Shown piece after piece: positions 33,494 to 42,007 of a stretch of DNA of 49,911 nucleotides. Position numbers and translations under genes: made by a program. The notes below the pieces were generated by a model that worked only from the letters and a program-made list of their open reading frames with translations, did not search any database and was not told the origin of the DNA. The stretch lies in NCBI RefSeq assembly GCF_015352955.1, contig NZ_JACYOX010000039.1:1-49911 (forward strand), in the 5' to 3' direction. Source of the DNA: Noviherbaspirillum soli. Its GTDB lineage: Bacteria > Pseudomonadota > Gammaproteobacteria > Burkholderiales > Burkholderiaceae_D. The stretch's first letter is position 1. Each line of letters begins with the position of its first letter.

Positions 33494-33793
33494 TCAGGCG
33501 AGCTTCGCTGCCCGGTTCTCCAGCGTGACGTCGGCATCGGGGTAAGCCACGCAGGGCAGTATGTAGCCTTCGCGCTTTTCGTCAGCGGACAGGCCGGGCC
33601 ACTCGATGCGGTAATGCACGCGGCCCGCGGTCATCTGGCAGATGCAGGCGCGGCAGGTGCCGTTGCGGCAGGAACTCGGCAGCCTGATGCCGGCCGCCTC
33701 GGCCGAGCGCAGCAATGGCTGGCTGTCGGCGGCATCGAAGCGCCAGCCATGCGGACTGATGGTCACCGCGAACGTCCTTTCGTCGTCTGCCAT
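33494..33793 (-). CDS. Plant-type [2Fe-2S] ferredoxin
   Basis: A 99-residue ferredoxin. Cys42, Cys47, Cys50 and Cys81 follow the C-x4-C-x2-C-x30-C pattern of plant-type [2Fe-2S] clusters (SSCRNGTCRAC, then LPCVAYP). An extra Cys52 is present. The start overlaps the flavoprotein stop by one base (TGATG), so translation is coupled and the ferredoxin is probably a redox partner of that flavoprotein. Confidence 0.93.
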   Translation of the reverse strand: MADDERTFAVTISPHGWRFDAADSQPLLRSAEAAGIRLPSSCRNGTCRACICQMTAGRVHYRIEWPGLSADEKREGYILPCVAYPDADVTLENRAAKLA

Positions 33794-35046
33794 CACGCAC
33801 CCCTTTCCGCCAGCCAGCGCAGCATGCCCTGCGCCGCGCTCCTGCCGCTGGCCATGCAGGCTGTCAGCAGATAGCCGCCGGTGGGGGCTTCCCAGTCCAG
33901 CATTTCCCCGGCACAGAACACGCCCGGCAGGCAACGCAGCATCAGCCTCTCGTCCAGCGCTTCAAAGCACACCCCGCCGGCGCTGCTGATGGCTTCATCG
34001 ATGGGCCGTGTCGCAACCAGCCGCAATGGCAGCGACTTGATTGCCGACGCCACCTGGCGCATGTCGTTCATCTGTTCCCGGTCCAGCACCTCACGCAGCA
34101 GGCCCGCCTTGACGCCGGTCACGCCGGCCCGGCTTTGCAGGTGGCTGGCCAGCGAGCGCGAGCCGCGCGGATGCTGCAGTTCGGACGTCAGCCGCTCCAG
34201 GCTTTTGCCGGGCGCCAGATCCAGGCGCAGCAGCGCGCTGCCCTCTGCGATCAAGGCGTCGCGCAGCGGCGCCGACAGGGCATAGACCAGGCTGCCTTCC
34301 ACGCCGCTTTCGGTGATCACGAATTCACCGGGCCGTGTCAGCGTGGCGCCATCGGCAAGCAGGCATGTCGCCGTGACCGACTTGACCGGCTGCCCGGCGA
34401 AACGCTCGCGGAAATGGTCGCTCCAGCGCACGTCGAAACCGCAGTTGGCAGGCAGCAGCGGCGCCACCTCGACGCCCGCAGCCTGCAGCCAGGGCAGCCA
34501 GGCGCCATCCGACCCCAGCCGCTTCCAGCTGGCCCCGCCCAGCGCAAGCAGCGTCGCGCCGGCACGTACCCGTATCTCGCCATCGGCGGTGGCAAAGCGC
34601 AGTGCGCGGTCTTCCCAGCCCAGCCAGCGATGCCGCATATGGAAGCGAACGCCGGCCGCACGCAAGCGGTGCAGCCAGGCGCGCAATAAAGGTGCAGCCT
34701 TCATTTCCGTGGGGAAGACCCGGCCGGATGTGCCGACGAAGGTATCGACGCCCAGACCATGCGACCAGGCGCGCAATGCATCGGCGTCGAAGCCGGCCAG
34801 AAGCGGCGCTACTTGCATCTGGCGGCTGCCATAGCGGCCCAGAAAACGCTCCGCCGGCTCGGAATGGGTCAGGTTCAGCCCGCCGCGGCCGGCCAGCAGG
34901 AATTTGCGGCCTACCGATGGCATGGCGTCGTAGAGATCGACCTCGACGCCGGCCGCTGCCAGCGTTTCGGCCGCCATCAGGCCAGCCGGCCCGCCGCCGA
35001 TGATGACGACCCGCCTGGGCGCGTCGCCGTAATGACTGTCTTGCAC
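33793..35046 (-). CDS. HI0933/YhiN-family flavoprotein
   Basis: A 417-residue FAD-dependent oxidoreductase. The dinucleotide-binding motif VVIIGGGPAGLMAAETLA is at 13-30. GRGGLNLTHSE near 54, LALGGASWKRLGSDGAWLP near 170 and the C-terminal GVCFEALDERLMLRCLPGVFCAGEMLDWEAPTGGYLLTACMASGR match the family (TIGR03862-like subgroup). The reaction is unknown; a distant relative, BaiN, reduces bile acid intermediates. It is upstream of and coupled to the ferredoxin gene. The small RNA copy B lies just upstream of it, on the same strand. Confidence 0.9.
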   Translation of the reverse strand: MQDSHYGDAPRRVVIIGGGPAGLMAAETLAAAGVEVDLYDAMPSVGRKFLLAGRGGLNLTHSEPAERFLGRYGSRQMQVAPLLAGFDADALRAWSHGLGVDTFVGTSGRVFPTEMKAAPLLRAWLHRLRAAGVRFHMRHRWLGWEDRALRFATADGEIRVRAGATLLALGGASWKRLGSDGAWLPWLQAAGVEVAPLLPANCGFDVRWSDHFRERFAGQPVKSVTATCLLADGATLTRPGEFVITESGVEGSLVYALSAPLRDALIAEGSALLRLDLAPGKSLERLTSELQHPRGSRSLASHLQSRAGVTGVKAGLLREVLDREQMNDMRQVASAIKSLPLRLVATRPIDEAISSAGGVCFEALDERLMLRCLPGVFCAGEMLDWEAPTGGYLLTACMASGRSAAQGMLRWLAERGA

Positions 35047-35122
35047 GTGCCTGTTCCTTGTTGCGTCAGTAGAGATGGCCGGGACGGCAGTTTAGCAGGG
35101 CCGTGGTCCACGGGAGGCGGGC

Positions 35123-35186
35123 AAAAAAAAGCCCGCTCTGGGAGCGGGCTGAATCTATATCAAATGAGGAGACATAGAGGAGACAG
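35123..35186 (-). ncRNA. Anti-Shine-Dalgarno small RNA, copy B (about 64 nt)
   Basis: On the minus strand the predicted transcript begins CUGUCUCCUC and repeats GUCUCCUC 10 nt later, giving two anti-Shine-Dalgarno elements. It ends in a terminator stem AGCCCGCTC (35130-35138) / GAGCGGGCT (35142-35150) with loop TGG and eight U. The layout, promoter spacing and 5' sequence match copy A at 2186-2247; the terminator stems differ in sequence, so the copies are diverged rather than recent duplicates. No ORF. Confidence 0.75.
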
Positions 35187-35191
35187 AACGA

Positions 35192-35221
35192 AGTATAGAA
35201 AGCCTGCGTCCTGTCCGCCAA
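35192..35221 (-). promoter_or_regulatory. Sigma70-type promoter of small RNA copy B
   Basis: On the minus strand TTGGCG (35216-35221) and TATACT (35192-35197) are 18 nt apart, and the CUGUCUCC start lies 6 nt beyond the -10 box, exactly as for copy A. Confidence 0.65.
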
Positions 35222-35274
35222 TTCCGATTTGCGATATCAGTTATGTTGCCGCTGAATACTGTGCGCTGCTTGCA

Positions 35275-35778
35275 TTACGCCGCGCGGCGCCGGCCGCGCT
35301 TGGGCGCGAGCATGGTCTGGCGGCAGTTCGGCTGGCCGCACAGGCACTGGTAGGCGCGCTTCACCGCTGGCGTATGCCGGCCTTCCAGCACCAGGCCGTA
35401 GTCATAGTTCAGTTCCTCGCCGCGCTGGATGTCGCGCAGGGTGTAGATGAAGATGCGGTTGTTTTCCTCGCGTGCCTCGCAGTTAGGCGCGCAGCTGTGG
35501 TTGATCCAGCGGACATCGTTGCCGCCGCTGGCGCCATCGATCATCTTGCCATTGCCGAGGGCGAAGAAAAACGTGTGGTAAGGATTGTCGGGGTCCAGCC
35601 CGGTGCGCTTCTCCGCCTCCTTCTCGGTGATGATTTCACCAATGTATTCCGACACCAGCTTGCCGGCAGGGATCTTGCGTCTTGCGAATACGCCGTTGCC
35701 ATGGATCTTGGAATGGCGCACGACGATGGAGGGTATCGGTTCCGGGACAGGCACGGCGGCGGGCTTGGATCGGGTCAT
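35275..35778 (-). CDS. SET-domain protein lysine methyltransferase
   Basis: A 167-residue protein consisting almost only of a SET domain with a post-SET motif. GNGVFA at 27-32, RWINHSCAPNC at 90-100 (SAM and knot region) and GEELNYDYG at 120-128 with the catalytic Tyr are intact. CLCGQPNCR at 145-153 gives the post-SET zinc cysteines together with Cys100. It should methylate lysine with S-adenosylmethionine; the target is unknown. Bacterial SET proteins modify ribosomal, histone-like or host proteins. The C-terminus is Arg-rich. Confidence 0.9.
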   Translation of the reverse strand: MTRSKPAAVPVPEPIPSIVVRHSKIHGNGVFARRKIPAGKLVSEYIGEIITEKEAEKRTGLDPDNPYHTFFFALGNGKMIDGASGGNDVRWINHSCAPNCEAREENNRIFIYTLRDIQRGEELNYDYGLVLEGRHTPAVKRAYQCLCGQPNCRQTMLAPKRGRRRAA

Positions 35779-36281
35779 TGAACTTGGCTTGGTGATGGCG
35801 TCATGGACGGGTTGAAAGGAGGACGACTGCGACAGGAAAAATTGTAAGACAAAGTTTCAGACCGGATGCAGCACATACGGAAATGCCATGATAAATTTTC
35901 TGTCCCGGCCTTGTTTTAATGCATCGCGATGATAACCCGGCATGCCTTCAAGAACAGGCGTGAAAAACGACATGAGCGCATCATGTTTGCGTTCGCCGTA
36001 ACCAGCGATCCGGCCAGTGACGAGAGCATCAATGCTTGATGCAATGATTCGGATAATATGCAAATATGAATCCGGTTTTCATCGCGGTGCCAAGGGCGCG
36101 CGCGGCACTTCGCAGTGGTGGGCTCATGCGCGTCGGATGCACGGCGTGGCTCTGGAAATAGATCAAGTTTTCCGACAGGGCCAATGCTGATAAAAGAAAG
36201 AACGCGTATTATTGAATTGCGGGGCAGAAAGCCAGCTTCTGCACAAGCGTTAGCTGACGATAGATTCACTTCAAAGGAACC
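35779..36281. other. Intergenic region upstream of prkA
   Basis: About 500 bp, AT-richer than the flanks, between the divergent SET and prkA genes. TATTAT (36207-36212) is a possible -10 box for prkA. TGGAAATAGATCAA (36153-36166) is a weak FNR-like match (8 of 10 defined bases) about 60 nt upstream of the start this would give. The minus ORF at 35857-36063 lacks a ribosome binding site. Confidence 0.35.
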
Positions 36282-38210
36282 ATGCAAATGAAAATCTTTG
36301 AGAACTATGCGGCACGATATGAAAGGACCCGTGAGGAAGAGATGTCGGTCCAGGAGTATCTGGATCTTTGCAAGCGCGACCGCATGGCTTACGCCACCGC
36401 GGCTGAAAGGATGCTGGCAGCCATAGGCGAGCCTGAGCTCCTGGACACCCGGCATGATCCGCGGCTGTCCCGCATCTTCGCCAACAAGGTCATCAAGATT
36501 TACCCCGCGTTTCGCGAGTTCTACGGCACCGAGGAAGTTATCGAGCAGGTTGTTTCCTACTTCCGCCATGCGGCGCAAGGCCTGGAAGAGCGCAAGCAGA
36601 TCCTGTATCTGCTGGGCCCGGTCGGCGGCGGCAAGTCGTCGATCGCCGAAAAGCTCAAGTCCCTGATGGAGAGCGTTCCGTTCTATTGCATCAAGGGTTC
36701 CCCCGTCAATGAATCGCCGCTCGGCCTGTTCAATGAACAGGAAGACGGCGTGATCCTGGAAGAGGATTACGGCATCCCGCGCCGCTATCTGCGTTCCATC
36801 CCCAGTCCCTGGGCCGTCAAGCGCCTGCACGAGTTCAACGGCGACATCAACCGCTTCCGCATCGTGCGCCGCTATCCCTCGGTGCTGCGTCAAGTGGCCG
36901 TGGCCAAGACCGAGCCGGGCGACGAGAACAACCAGGACATCTCGTCCCTGGTCGGCAAGGTCGACATCCGCAAGCTGGAAGACTATTCGCAGGATGATCC
37001 GGATGCCTACAGCTATTCCGGCGGCCTGTGCCTGGCCAACCAGGGCCTGCTGGAATTCGTCGAGATGTTCAAGGCGCCGATCAAGGTGCTGCATCCGCTG
37101 CTGACCGCCACCCAGGAAGGCAACTACAAGGGCACCGAAGGCTTTGGCGCGATACCGTTCGACGGCGTCGTGCTGGCCCACTCCAATGAATCGGAGTGGA
37201 AGGCCTTCAAGAACAACAAGAACAATGAAGCGTTCCTGGACCGGATCTATATCGTCAAGGTGCCGTACTGCCTGCGCGTGACCGACGAGATCAAGATCTA
37301 CGACAAGCTGGTGCGCAACTCCTCGCTGGCCGATGCGCCCTGCGCGCCCGGCACGCTGAAGATGATGGCCCAGTTCGCGGTGCTGTCGCGCCTGAAGGAG
37401 CCGGAGAACTCCAGCATCTTCAGCAAGATGCAGGTCTATGACGGCGAGAACCTGAAGGACACCGATCCCAAGGCCAAGTCGCGCACCGAATATGCCGACT
37501 ATGCCGGCGTGGACGAGGGCATGACCGGCCTGTCCACTCGCTTCGCGTTCAAGATCCTGTCCAAGGTCTTCAACTTCGACAGCACCGAGGTCGCGGCCAA
37601 CCCGGTGCACCTGCTGTATGTGCTGGAGCAGGCGGTCAGCCGCGAGCAGTTCCCGCCGGAGACGGAGCAGAAATACTATTCCTACATCAAGGAATACCTG
37701 GCGCAGCGTTACGTTGAGTTCATCGGCAAGGAGATCCAGACCGCCTACCTCGAAAGCTATTCCGAATATGGCCAGAACATCTTCGACCGCTACGTGACCT
37801 TCGCCGACTTCTGGATACAGGACCAGGAATTCCGTGACCCCGACACCGGCGAGAGTTTCAACCGCGACTCTCTGAACAGCGAACTGGAGAAGATCGAGAA
37901 ACCGGCCGGCATTTCCAATCCCAAGGACTTCCGGAACGAGATCGTCAACTTCGTGTTGCGCACCAGGGCGCAGAACAATGGCAAGAACCCGGCATGGACG
38001 GGGTATGAGAAATTCCGCACGGTAATCGAGAAGAAGATGTTCTCCAATACCGAGGAACTCCTGCCCGTGATCTCGTTCAATGCCAAGGCCAGCGCGGACG
38101 ACGCCCACAAGCACAAGGAGTTTGTCGAGCGCATGGTCGCCAAGGGCTATACGCCGAAGCAGGTGCGGCTGCTGTGCGAATGGTATTTGCGGGTAAGGAA
38201 GTCTTCGTAA
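36282..38210 (+). CDS. prkA: PrkA-family serine protein kinase (YeaG)
   Basis: A 642-residue AAA+-type protein kinase. Walker A GPVGGGKS at 112-119 lies in the N-terminal AAA domain, and the C-terminal PrkA domain (about 400-640) is complete. E. coli YeaG is nearly the same length (644). The family acts in starvation and stationary-phase stress, with AAA protease activity also reported. Two ATGs two codons apart (36282, 36288) follow AAGGA; either may start. It begins the prkA-yeaH-spoVR cluster, seen widely in proteobacteria. Confidence 0.95.
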   Translation: MQMKIFENYAARYERTREEEMSVQEYLDLCKRDRMAYATAAERMLAAIGEPELLDTRHDPRLSRIFANKVIKIYPAFREFYGTEEVIEQVVSYFRHAAQGLEERKQILYLLGPVGGGKSSIAEKLKSLMESVPFYCIKGSPVNESPLGLFNEQEDGVILEEDYGIPRRYLRSIPSPWAVKRLHEFNGDINRFRIVRRYPSVLRQVAVAKTEPGDENNQDISSLVGKVDIRKLEDYSQDDPDAYSYSGGLCLANQGLLEFVEMFKAPIKVLHPLLTATQEGNYKGTEGFGAIPFDGVVLAHSNESEWKAFKNNKNNEAFLDRIYIVKVPYCLRVTDEIKIYDKLVRNSSLADAPCAPGTLKMMAQFAVLSRLKEPENSSIFSKMQVYDGENLKDTDPKAKSRTEYADYAGVDEGMTGLSTRFAFKILSKVFNFDSTEVAANPVHLLYVLEQAVSREQFPPETEQKYYSYIKEYLAQRYVEFIGKEIQTAYLESYSEYGQNIFDRYVTFADFWIQDQEFRDPDTGESFNRDSLNSELEKIEKPAGISNPKDFRNEIVNFVLRTRAQNNGKNPAWTGYEKFRTVIEKKMFSNTEELLPVISFNAKASADDAHKHKEFVERMVAKGYTPKQVRLLCEWYLRVRKSS

Positions 38211-38401
38211 GCAGGCAGGCTTTCCTGCTCGCGGGCTTGCATGACTGGCCCTGCTCTTGCTAGTTTATGGGGTAGGGCCAGACGTATCTTCCGCTGACGC
38301 CCGTCGCGCGCCATCGGAACCCGGCAATGCCGGGCGGATGATGTGGTAGACCGGAAGCGACGGTTCCGCGTTTGCCTCGGTAGCATGAGCAGGAGACCAT
38401 A

Positions 38402-39670
38402 TTGACTTACCTCATCGATCGGCGTACGCAGAGCAAGAACAAGTCCGCAGTCAACCGCGAACGCTTTTTGCGGCGCTACAAAGGTCAGATCAAGCAAGCG
38501 GTGGAGCGTGCCATCAAGGGGCGCTCTATTACCGATATCGCCAGCGGCGAAAAGATTTCCATCCCGGCAAAGGATGTGAACGAGCCGACCTTTGGCCATT
38601 CCCATGGCGGAATCTGGGAAGTCGTCAATCCGGGCAACGAGGAGTATGTAAAGGGCGACCGGGTGGCGCGTCCGCGCGGTGGCGGTGGTGGCGGCGGTGG
38701 CGGGAAATCGGGCAATAGCGAAGAAGTTACGCAAGATGATTTCGTCTTCGAACTGAGCCGCGAAGAATTCATGAATTACTTCTTCGAGGATCTCGAGCTT
38801 CCGAACATGGTCAAGAAGCAGCTCGCTTCCACCACCGAATTCAAGAGCCACCGCGCCGGCTATACCACCTCAGGCACGCCGGCCAATATCCATGTGCTGC
38901 GCTCCCTGCGCGGTGCGCTCGGGCGGCGCATCGCGATCGGCGGCAAGCATGGCAGGCGCCTGGCACGGGCCGAGGAAGAACTCGAGAACCTGTTGCTGAT
39001 GGCAGAGGAAGACCATCCGGAAGTGATCAAGCTGCGGCACGAGATATCGCACCTGAAAACCCGGATCAATGCGATTCCCTTCATCGATCCTTTTGATTTG
39101 CGCTACAGCAACCGGGTCAAGACGCCCAAGCCGTCCAGCCAGGCAGTAATGTTCTGCGTGATGGACGTGTCGGGTTCAATGGATGAGCAGCGCAAGGACA
39201 CCGCCAAGCGATTCTTCATCCTGCTGTACCTGTTCCTGACGCGCGCCTACGACAAGATCGAGGTGGTGTTCATCCGCCACCATACCGCCGCCACCGAGGT
39301 GGACGAGCACGAGTTCTTCAATTCCCGCGAGTCCGGCGGCACGGTGGTGTCGTCCGCATTGCATCTGCTGCAGCGTATCCTGCATGAGCGTTATCCCAGT
39401 GGCGACTGGAATGTGTACGTGGCGCAGGCGTCCGATGGCGACAACTGGGACAAGGACTCGGTCAATTGCCGCCAGATACTGAGCAGCGCGATCCTGCCGG
39501 CGGTCCAGTACTACGCCTATGTGGAAATCACCGACGGCGCGCCGCAGAATCTGTGGCATGAATATGCGCAGGTGGCGACCCAGCATCCGCATTTTGCAAT
39601 GCAGAAAATCGAGTCGCCGGCGGATATCTACCCGGTGTTCCGCGAGTTGTTCAAGAAGCAGCCGAAATGA
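38402..39670 (+). CDS. yeaH: YeaH/YhbH family protein (DUF444), VWA domain
   Basis: A 422-residue cytoplasmic protein. It starts at a TTG: MTYLIDRRTQSKNKSAVNRERFLRRYK matches the start of the family exactly, and GGAG lies 7 nt upstream. A run of nine Gly (93-101) separates the N-terminal part from the rest. The von Willebrand A-like domain has the MIDAS sequence DVSGS at 255-259. The family partners PrkA kinase and is thought to be a stress effector. It is 191 bp downstream of prkA and 10 bp before spoVR. Confidence 0.94.
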   Translation: MTYLIDRRTQSKNKSAVNRERFLRRYKGQIKQAVERAIKGRSITDIASGEKISIPAKDVNEPTFGHSHGGIWEVVNPGNEEYVKGDRVARPRGGGGGGGGGKSGNSEEVTQDDFVFELSREEFMNYFFEDLELPNMVKKQLASTTEFKSHRAGYTTSGTPANIHVLRSLRGALGRRIAIGGKHGRRLARAEEELENLLLMAEEDHPEVIKLRHEISHLKTRINAIPFIDPFDLRYSNRVKTPKPSSQAVMFCVMDVSGSMDEQRKDTAKRFFILLYLFLTRAYDKIEVVFIRHHTAATEVDEHEFFNSRESGGTVVSSALHLLQRILHERYPSGDWNVYVAQASDGDNWDKDSVNCRQILSSAILPAVQYYAYVEITDGAPQNLWHEYAQVATQHPHFAMQKIESPADIYPVFRELFKKQPK

Positions 39671-39680
39671 GGGCAGCCCC

Positions 39681-41219
39681 ATGAGCCAAGTGATAGACAA
39701 GCCCGTCCATGCACGCCGCCTGCCGGAGCAGTCGGAATGGACCATTGAACTGATCGAACAGGCGCACGAGGAAGTGCGCCGCGTCGCCGCCGAGTTCGGC
39801 CTCGACACCTACCCGAACCAGCTCGAGATCATTACCGCCGAGCAGATGATGGATGCCTACGCCTCCGTCGGCATGCCGGTGTCCTATAACCACTGGTCCT
39901 TTGGCAAGCATTTCCTGACGACGGAAAAAGGTTACCGGCGCGGCCAGATGGGCCTGGCCTACGAGATCGTCATCAATTCCAATCCCTGCATCGCCTACCT
40001 GATGGAGGAAAACAGCCTGATGATGCAGACGCTGGTGATTGCCCATGCGGCCTATGGCCACAATTCCTTCTTCAAGGGCAATTACCTGTTCCGCACCTGG
40101 ACCGACGCGGAAGCCATCATCGACTACATGCTGTTCGCCAAGAACTACATTGCCGAGTGCGAGCGGCGCCATGGCGTCGAGGAAGTCGAACTGCTGCTGG
40201 ACTCCTGCCATGCGCTGCAGAACTACGGCGTGGACCGCTACAAGCGGCCGGCCAAGCTGTCGATGATGGAGGAAAACGCCCGCCAGGCCGAGCGCGAGCA
40301 ATATCTGCAGAGCCAGATCAATGATCTGTGGCGCACCTTGCCGCGGCGTGAAGAGTCGTATTCCTCGATTGCCACCCCAGCCGCACGCTTCCCCAGTGAA
40401 CCGCAGGAAAACCTGCTGTATTTCATCGAGAAGTCCGCGCCCCTGCTGGAACCGTGGCAGCGCGAGATCGTGCGCATTACCCGCAAGATTTCGCAGTATT
40501 TCTATCCACAGCGCCAGACCCAGGTAATGAACGAGGGCTGGGCCACCTTCTGGCATTACACCATCCTGAACCAGCTCTATGACGAAGGCATACTGAGCGA
40601 CGGCTTCATGATGGAATTCCTGCAAAGCCATACCAACGTGGTCTACCAGCCGCCGATCAACAGCCCGTACTACAGCGGCATCAATCCCTATGCGCTGGGT
40701 TTCGCGATGATGCGCGACATCCGCCGCATCTGCGAAAACCCGGATGACGAGGACTGCCACTGGTTCCCCGACATCGCCGGCAGCGACTGGCGCAAGACGC
40801 TGGACTTCGCGATGCGCAATTTCAAGGATGAAAGCTTCATTGCGCAATACCTGTCGCCGCGGCTGATCCGGGAATTCCACTTCTTCTCGGTGCTGGACGA
40901 CGACCATGACGACAAGCTGACCATCTCCGCCATTCACGACGATGCCGGCTACCGCTATGTGCGCCAGCAGCTTGCTGCGCAGTACAACCTGGGCAATCGC
41001 GAACCCAATATCCAGGTGTGGGCTGTCAACACCCGGGACGACCGTTCACTGACCTTGCGCCATACCCAGTTCCAGCGCCGGCCATTGAGCCAGCAGACCG
41101 ACGAGGTGCTGAAACATGTGGCACGCCTCTGGGGTTTCGATGTGCGCCTGGAAACGGTCGATCCGAAGGGCAAGGTGCTGTCCACGCACGAGTGTCGTAC
41201 CGACAAGCGTTACCGCTGA
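39681..41219 (+). CDS. spoVR: SpoVR family protein (YcgB)
   Basis: A 512-residue protein. YPNQLEIITAEQMMDAYASVGMPVSYNHWSFGKHF near 40-75, YGHNSFFKGNYLF, and MNEGWATFWHYTILNQLYDEG are family signatures rich in His and Glu that could bind metal. In Bacillus the homologue affects spore cortex; in non-sporulating bacteria it functions with PrkA and YeaH in an unknown stress process. The ATG at 39681 is preferred by homology; the frame is open upstream. A strong terminator follows. Confidence 0.95.
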   Translation: MSQVIDKPVHARRLPEQSEWTIELIEQAHEEVRRVAAEFGLDTYPNQLEIITAEQMMDAYASVGMPVSYNHWSFGKHFLTTEKGYRRGQMGLAYEIVINSNPCIAYLMEENSLMMQTLVIAHAAYGHNSFFKGNYLFRTWTDAEAIIDYMLFAKNYIAECERRHGVEEVELLLDSCHALQNYGVDRYKRPAKLSMMEENARQAEREQYLQSQINDLWRTLPRREESYSSIATPAARFPSEPQENLLYFIEKSAPLLEPWQREIVRITRKISQYFYPQRQTQVMNEGWATFWHYTILNQLYDEGILSDGFMMEFLQSHTNVVYQPPINSPYYSGINPYALGFAMMRDIRRICENPDDEDCHWFPDIAGSDWRKTLDFAMRNFKDESFIAQYLSPRLIREFHFFSVLDDDHDDKLTISAIHDDAGYRYVRQQLAAQYNLGNREPNIQVWAVNTRDDRSLTLRHTQFQRRPLSQQTDEVLKHVARLWGFDVRLETVDPKGKVLSTHECRTDKRYR

Positions 41220-41273
41220 TGAAAGTTCGGCGAAGTAACATGTAATTCCTGCCGTTTTGCCGGCACATTCTTC

Positions 41274-41300
41274 CGGGCGCCTCTGGCGCCCGTTTCTTTT
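41274..41300 (+). terminator. Terminator of prkA-yeaH-spoVR
   Basis: CGGGCGCC (41274-41281) and GGCGCCCG (41285-41292) pair around TCT and are followed by TTTCTTTT. A strong intrinsic terminator closing the three-gene cluster. Confidence 0.85.
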
Positions 41301-41420
41301 GCCTCTGGCATGACGCTTTTTCTCGTGGCACGGTGTTTGCAAATAGCTAACAGGCTTGCGGCGCGGGCATGAACCACTGTTGCCTGCGCCGGCAACTTCT
41401 CCATAACGAAAGGAAGCGAC

Positions 41421-41881
41421 ATGAACAACGACGACGTCATCTCGACATTGAACGACCTGATTGAAACCTGCAAGGATGGCGAGCAGGGCTTCCGTACCTG
41501 CGCCGAGGACATCAAGGATACGCAGATGAAATCCTTCTTTACGTCCCGCGCCCAGTCCTGCGCCGAAGCGGCCGCCGAACTGCGCAGGAAGTGCGCACGC
41601 TGGGCGGCAATCCGGAAACCAGCAGCAGCATCGCCGGCGCGCTGCACCGCCGCTGGGTCGACATCAAGGGCCTGGTGACCGGCAAGGACGATGAAGCCAT
41701 CCTGAACGAGTGCGAGCGCGGCGAGGACGTTGCCAAGCGCAGCTACGAGACGGCGCTGGGCAAGGCGCTGCCGGCCAATATCAAGACCATCGTCGAGCGC
41801 CAGTACAACGGCGTGATGAAGAACCATGACCAGGTCAAGGCCATGCGCAACCAGGTACGCGCTGCCAAGGGCAATGCCTGA
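41421..41881 (+). pseudogene. Frameshifted DUF2383/PA2169-family four-helix protein
   Basis: Two frames make one ferritin-like four-helix-bundle protein of about 153 residues. The first (from 41421) encodes MNNDDVISTLNDLIETCKDG through FFTSRAQSCAEAAAEL; the second continues QEVRTLGGNPETSSSIAGALHRRW to ALPANIKTIVERQYNGVMKNHDQVKAMRNQV and ends at 41881. The switch is between 41582 and 41588, in CTGCGCAGGAA, where one extra C would restore the frame. The rest of both halves is well conserved, so a recent mutation or a sequencing error is likely. GAAAGGAAG precedes the start. The function of the family is unknown; it is often stress-induced. Confidence 0.8.
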
Positions 41882-41959
41882 AGCTTGAGATGTGAAGCAT
41901 GACGTACCCGGCGGGCGGTCCAGGCGACCGCCCTGCTGCGGTAAAATAGCGGCCTGCCG

Positions 41960-41984
41960 ACCGGTTGCATGTAGCGCAACCGGT
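41960..41984 (+). promoter_or_regulatory. Leader hairpin upstream of FAD protein gene
   Basis: ACCGGTTGC (41960-41968) and GCAACCGGT (41976-41984) are perfectly paired around a 7-nt loop, 24 nt before the start codon and just after a possible -10 (TAAAAT, 41942-41947). It is either an operator palindrome near +1 or a 5' UTR hairpin. Confidence 0.4.
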
Positions 41985-42007
41985 GCATTTCCACCGGATT
42001 CAAGCGC

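Noticed and set aside
35857-36063. 68-residue minus ORF upstream of prkA
   Set aside because: Looks somewhat protein-like but has no ribosome binding site and no recognised motif.
35916-38114. 732-residue minus ORF
   Set aside because: Antisense to prkA, whose product matches the family over its whole length.
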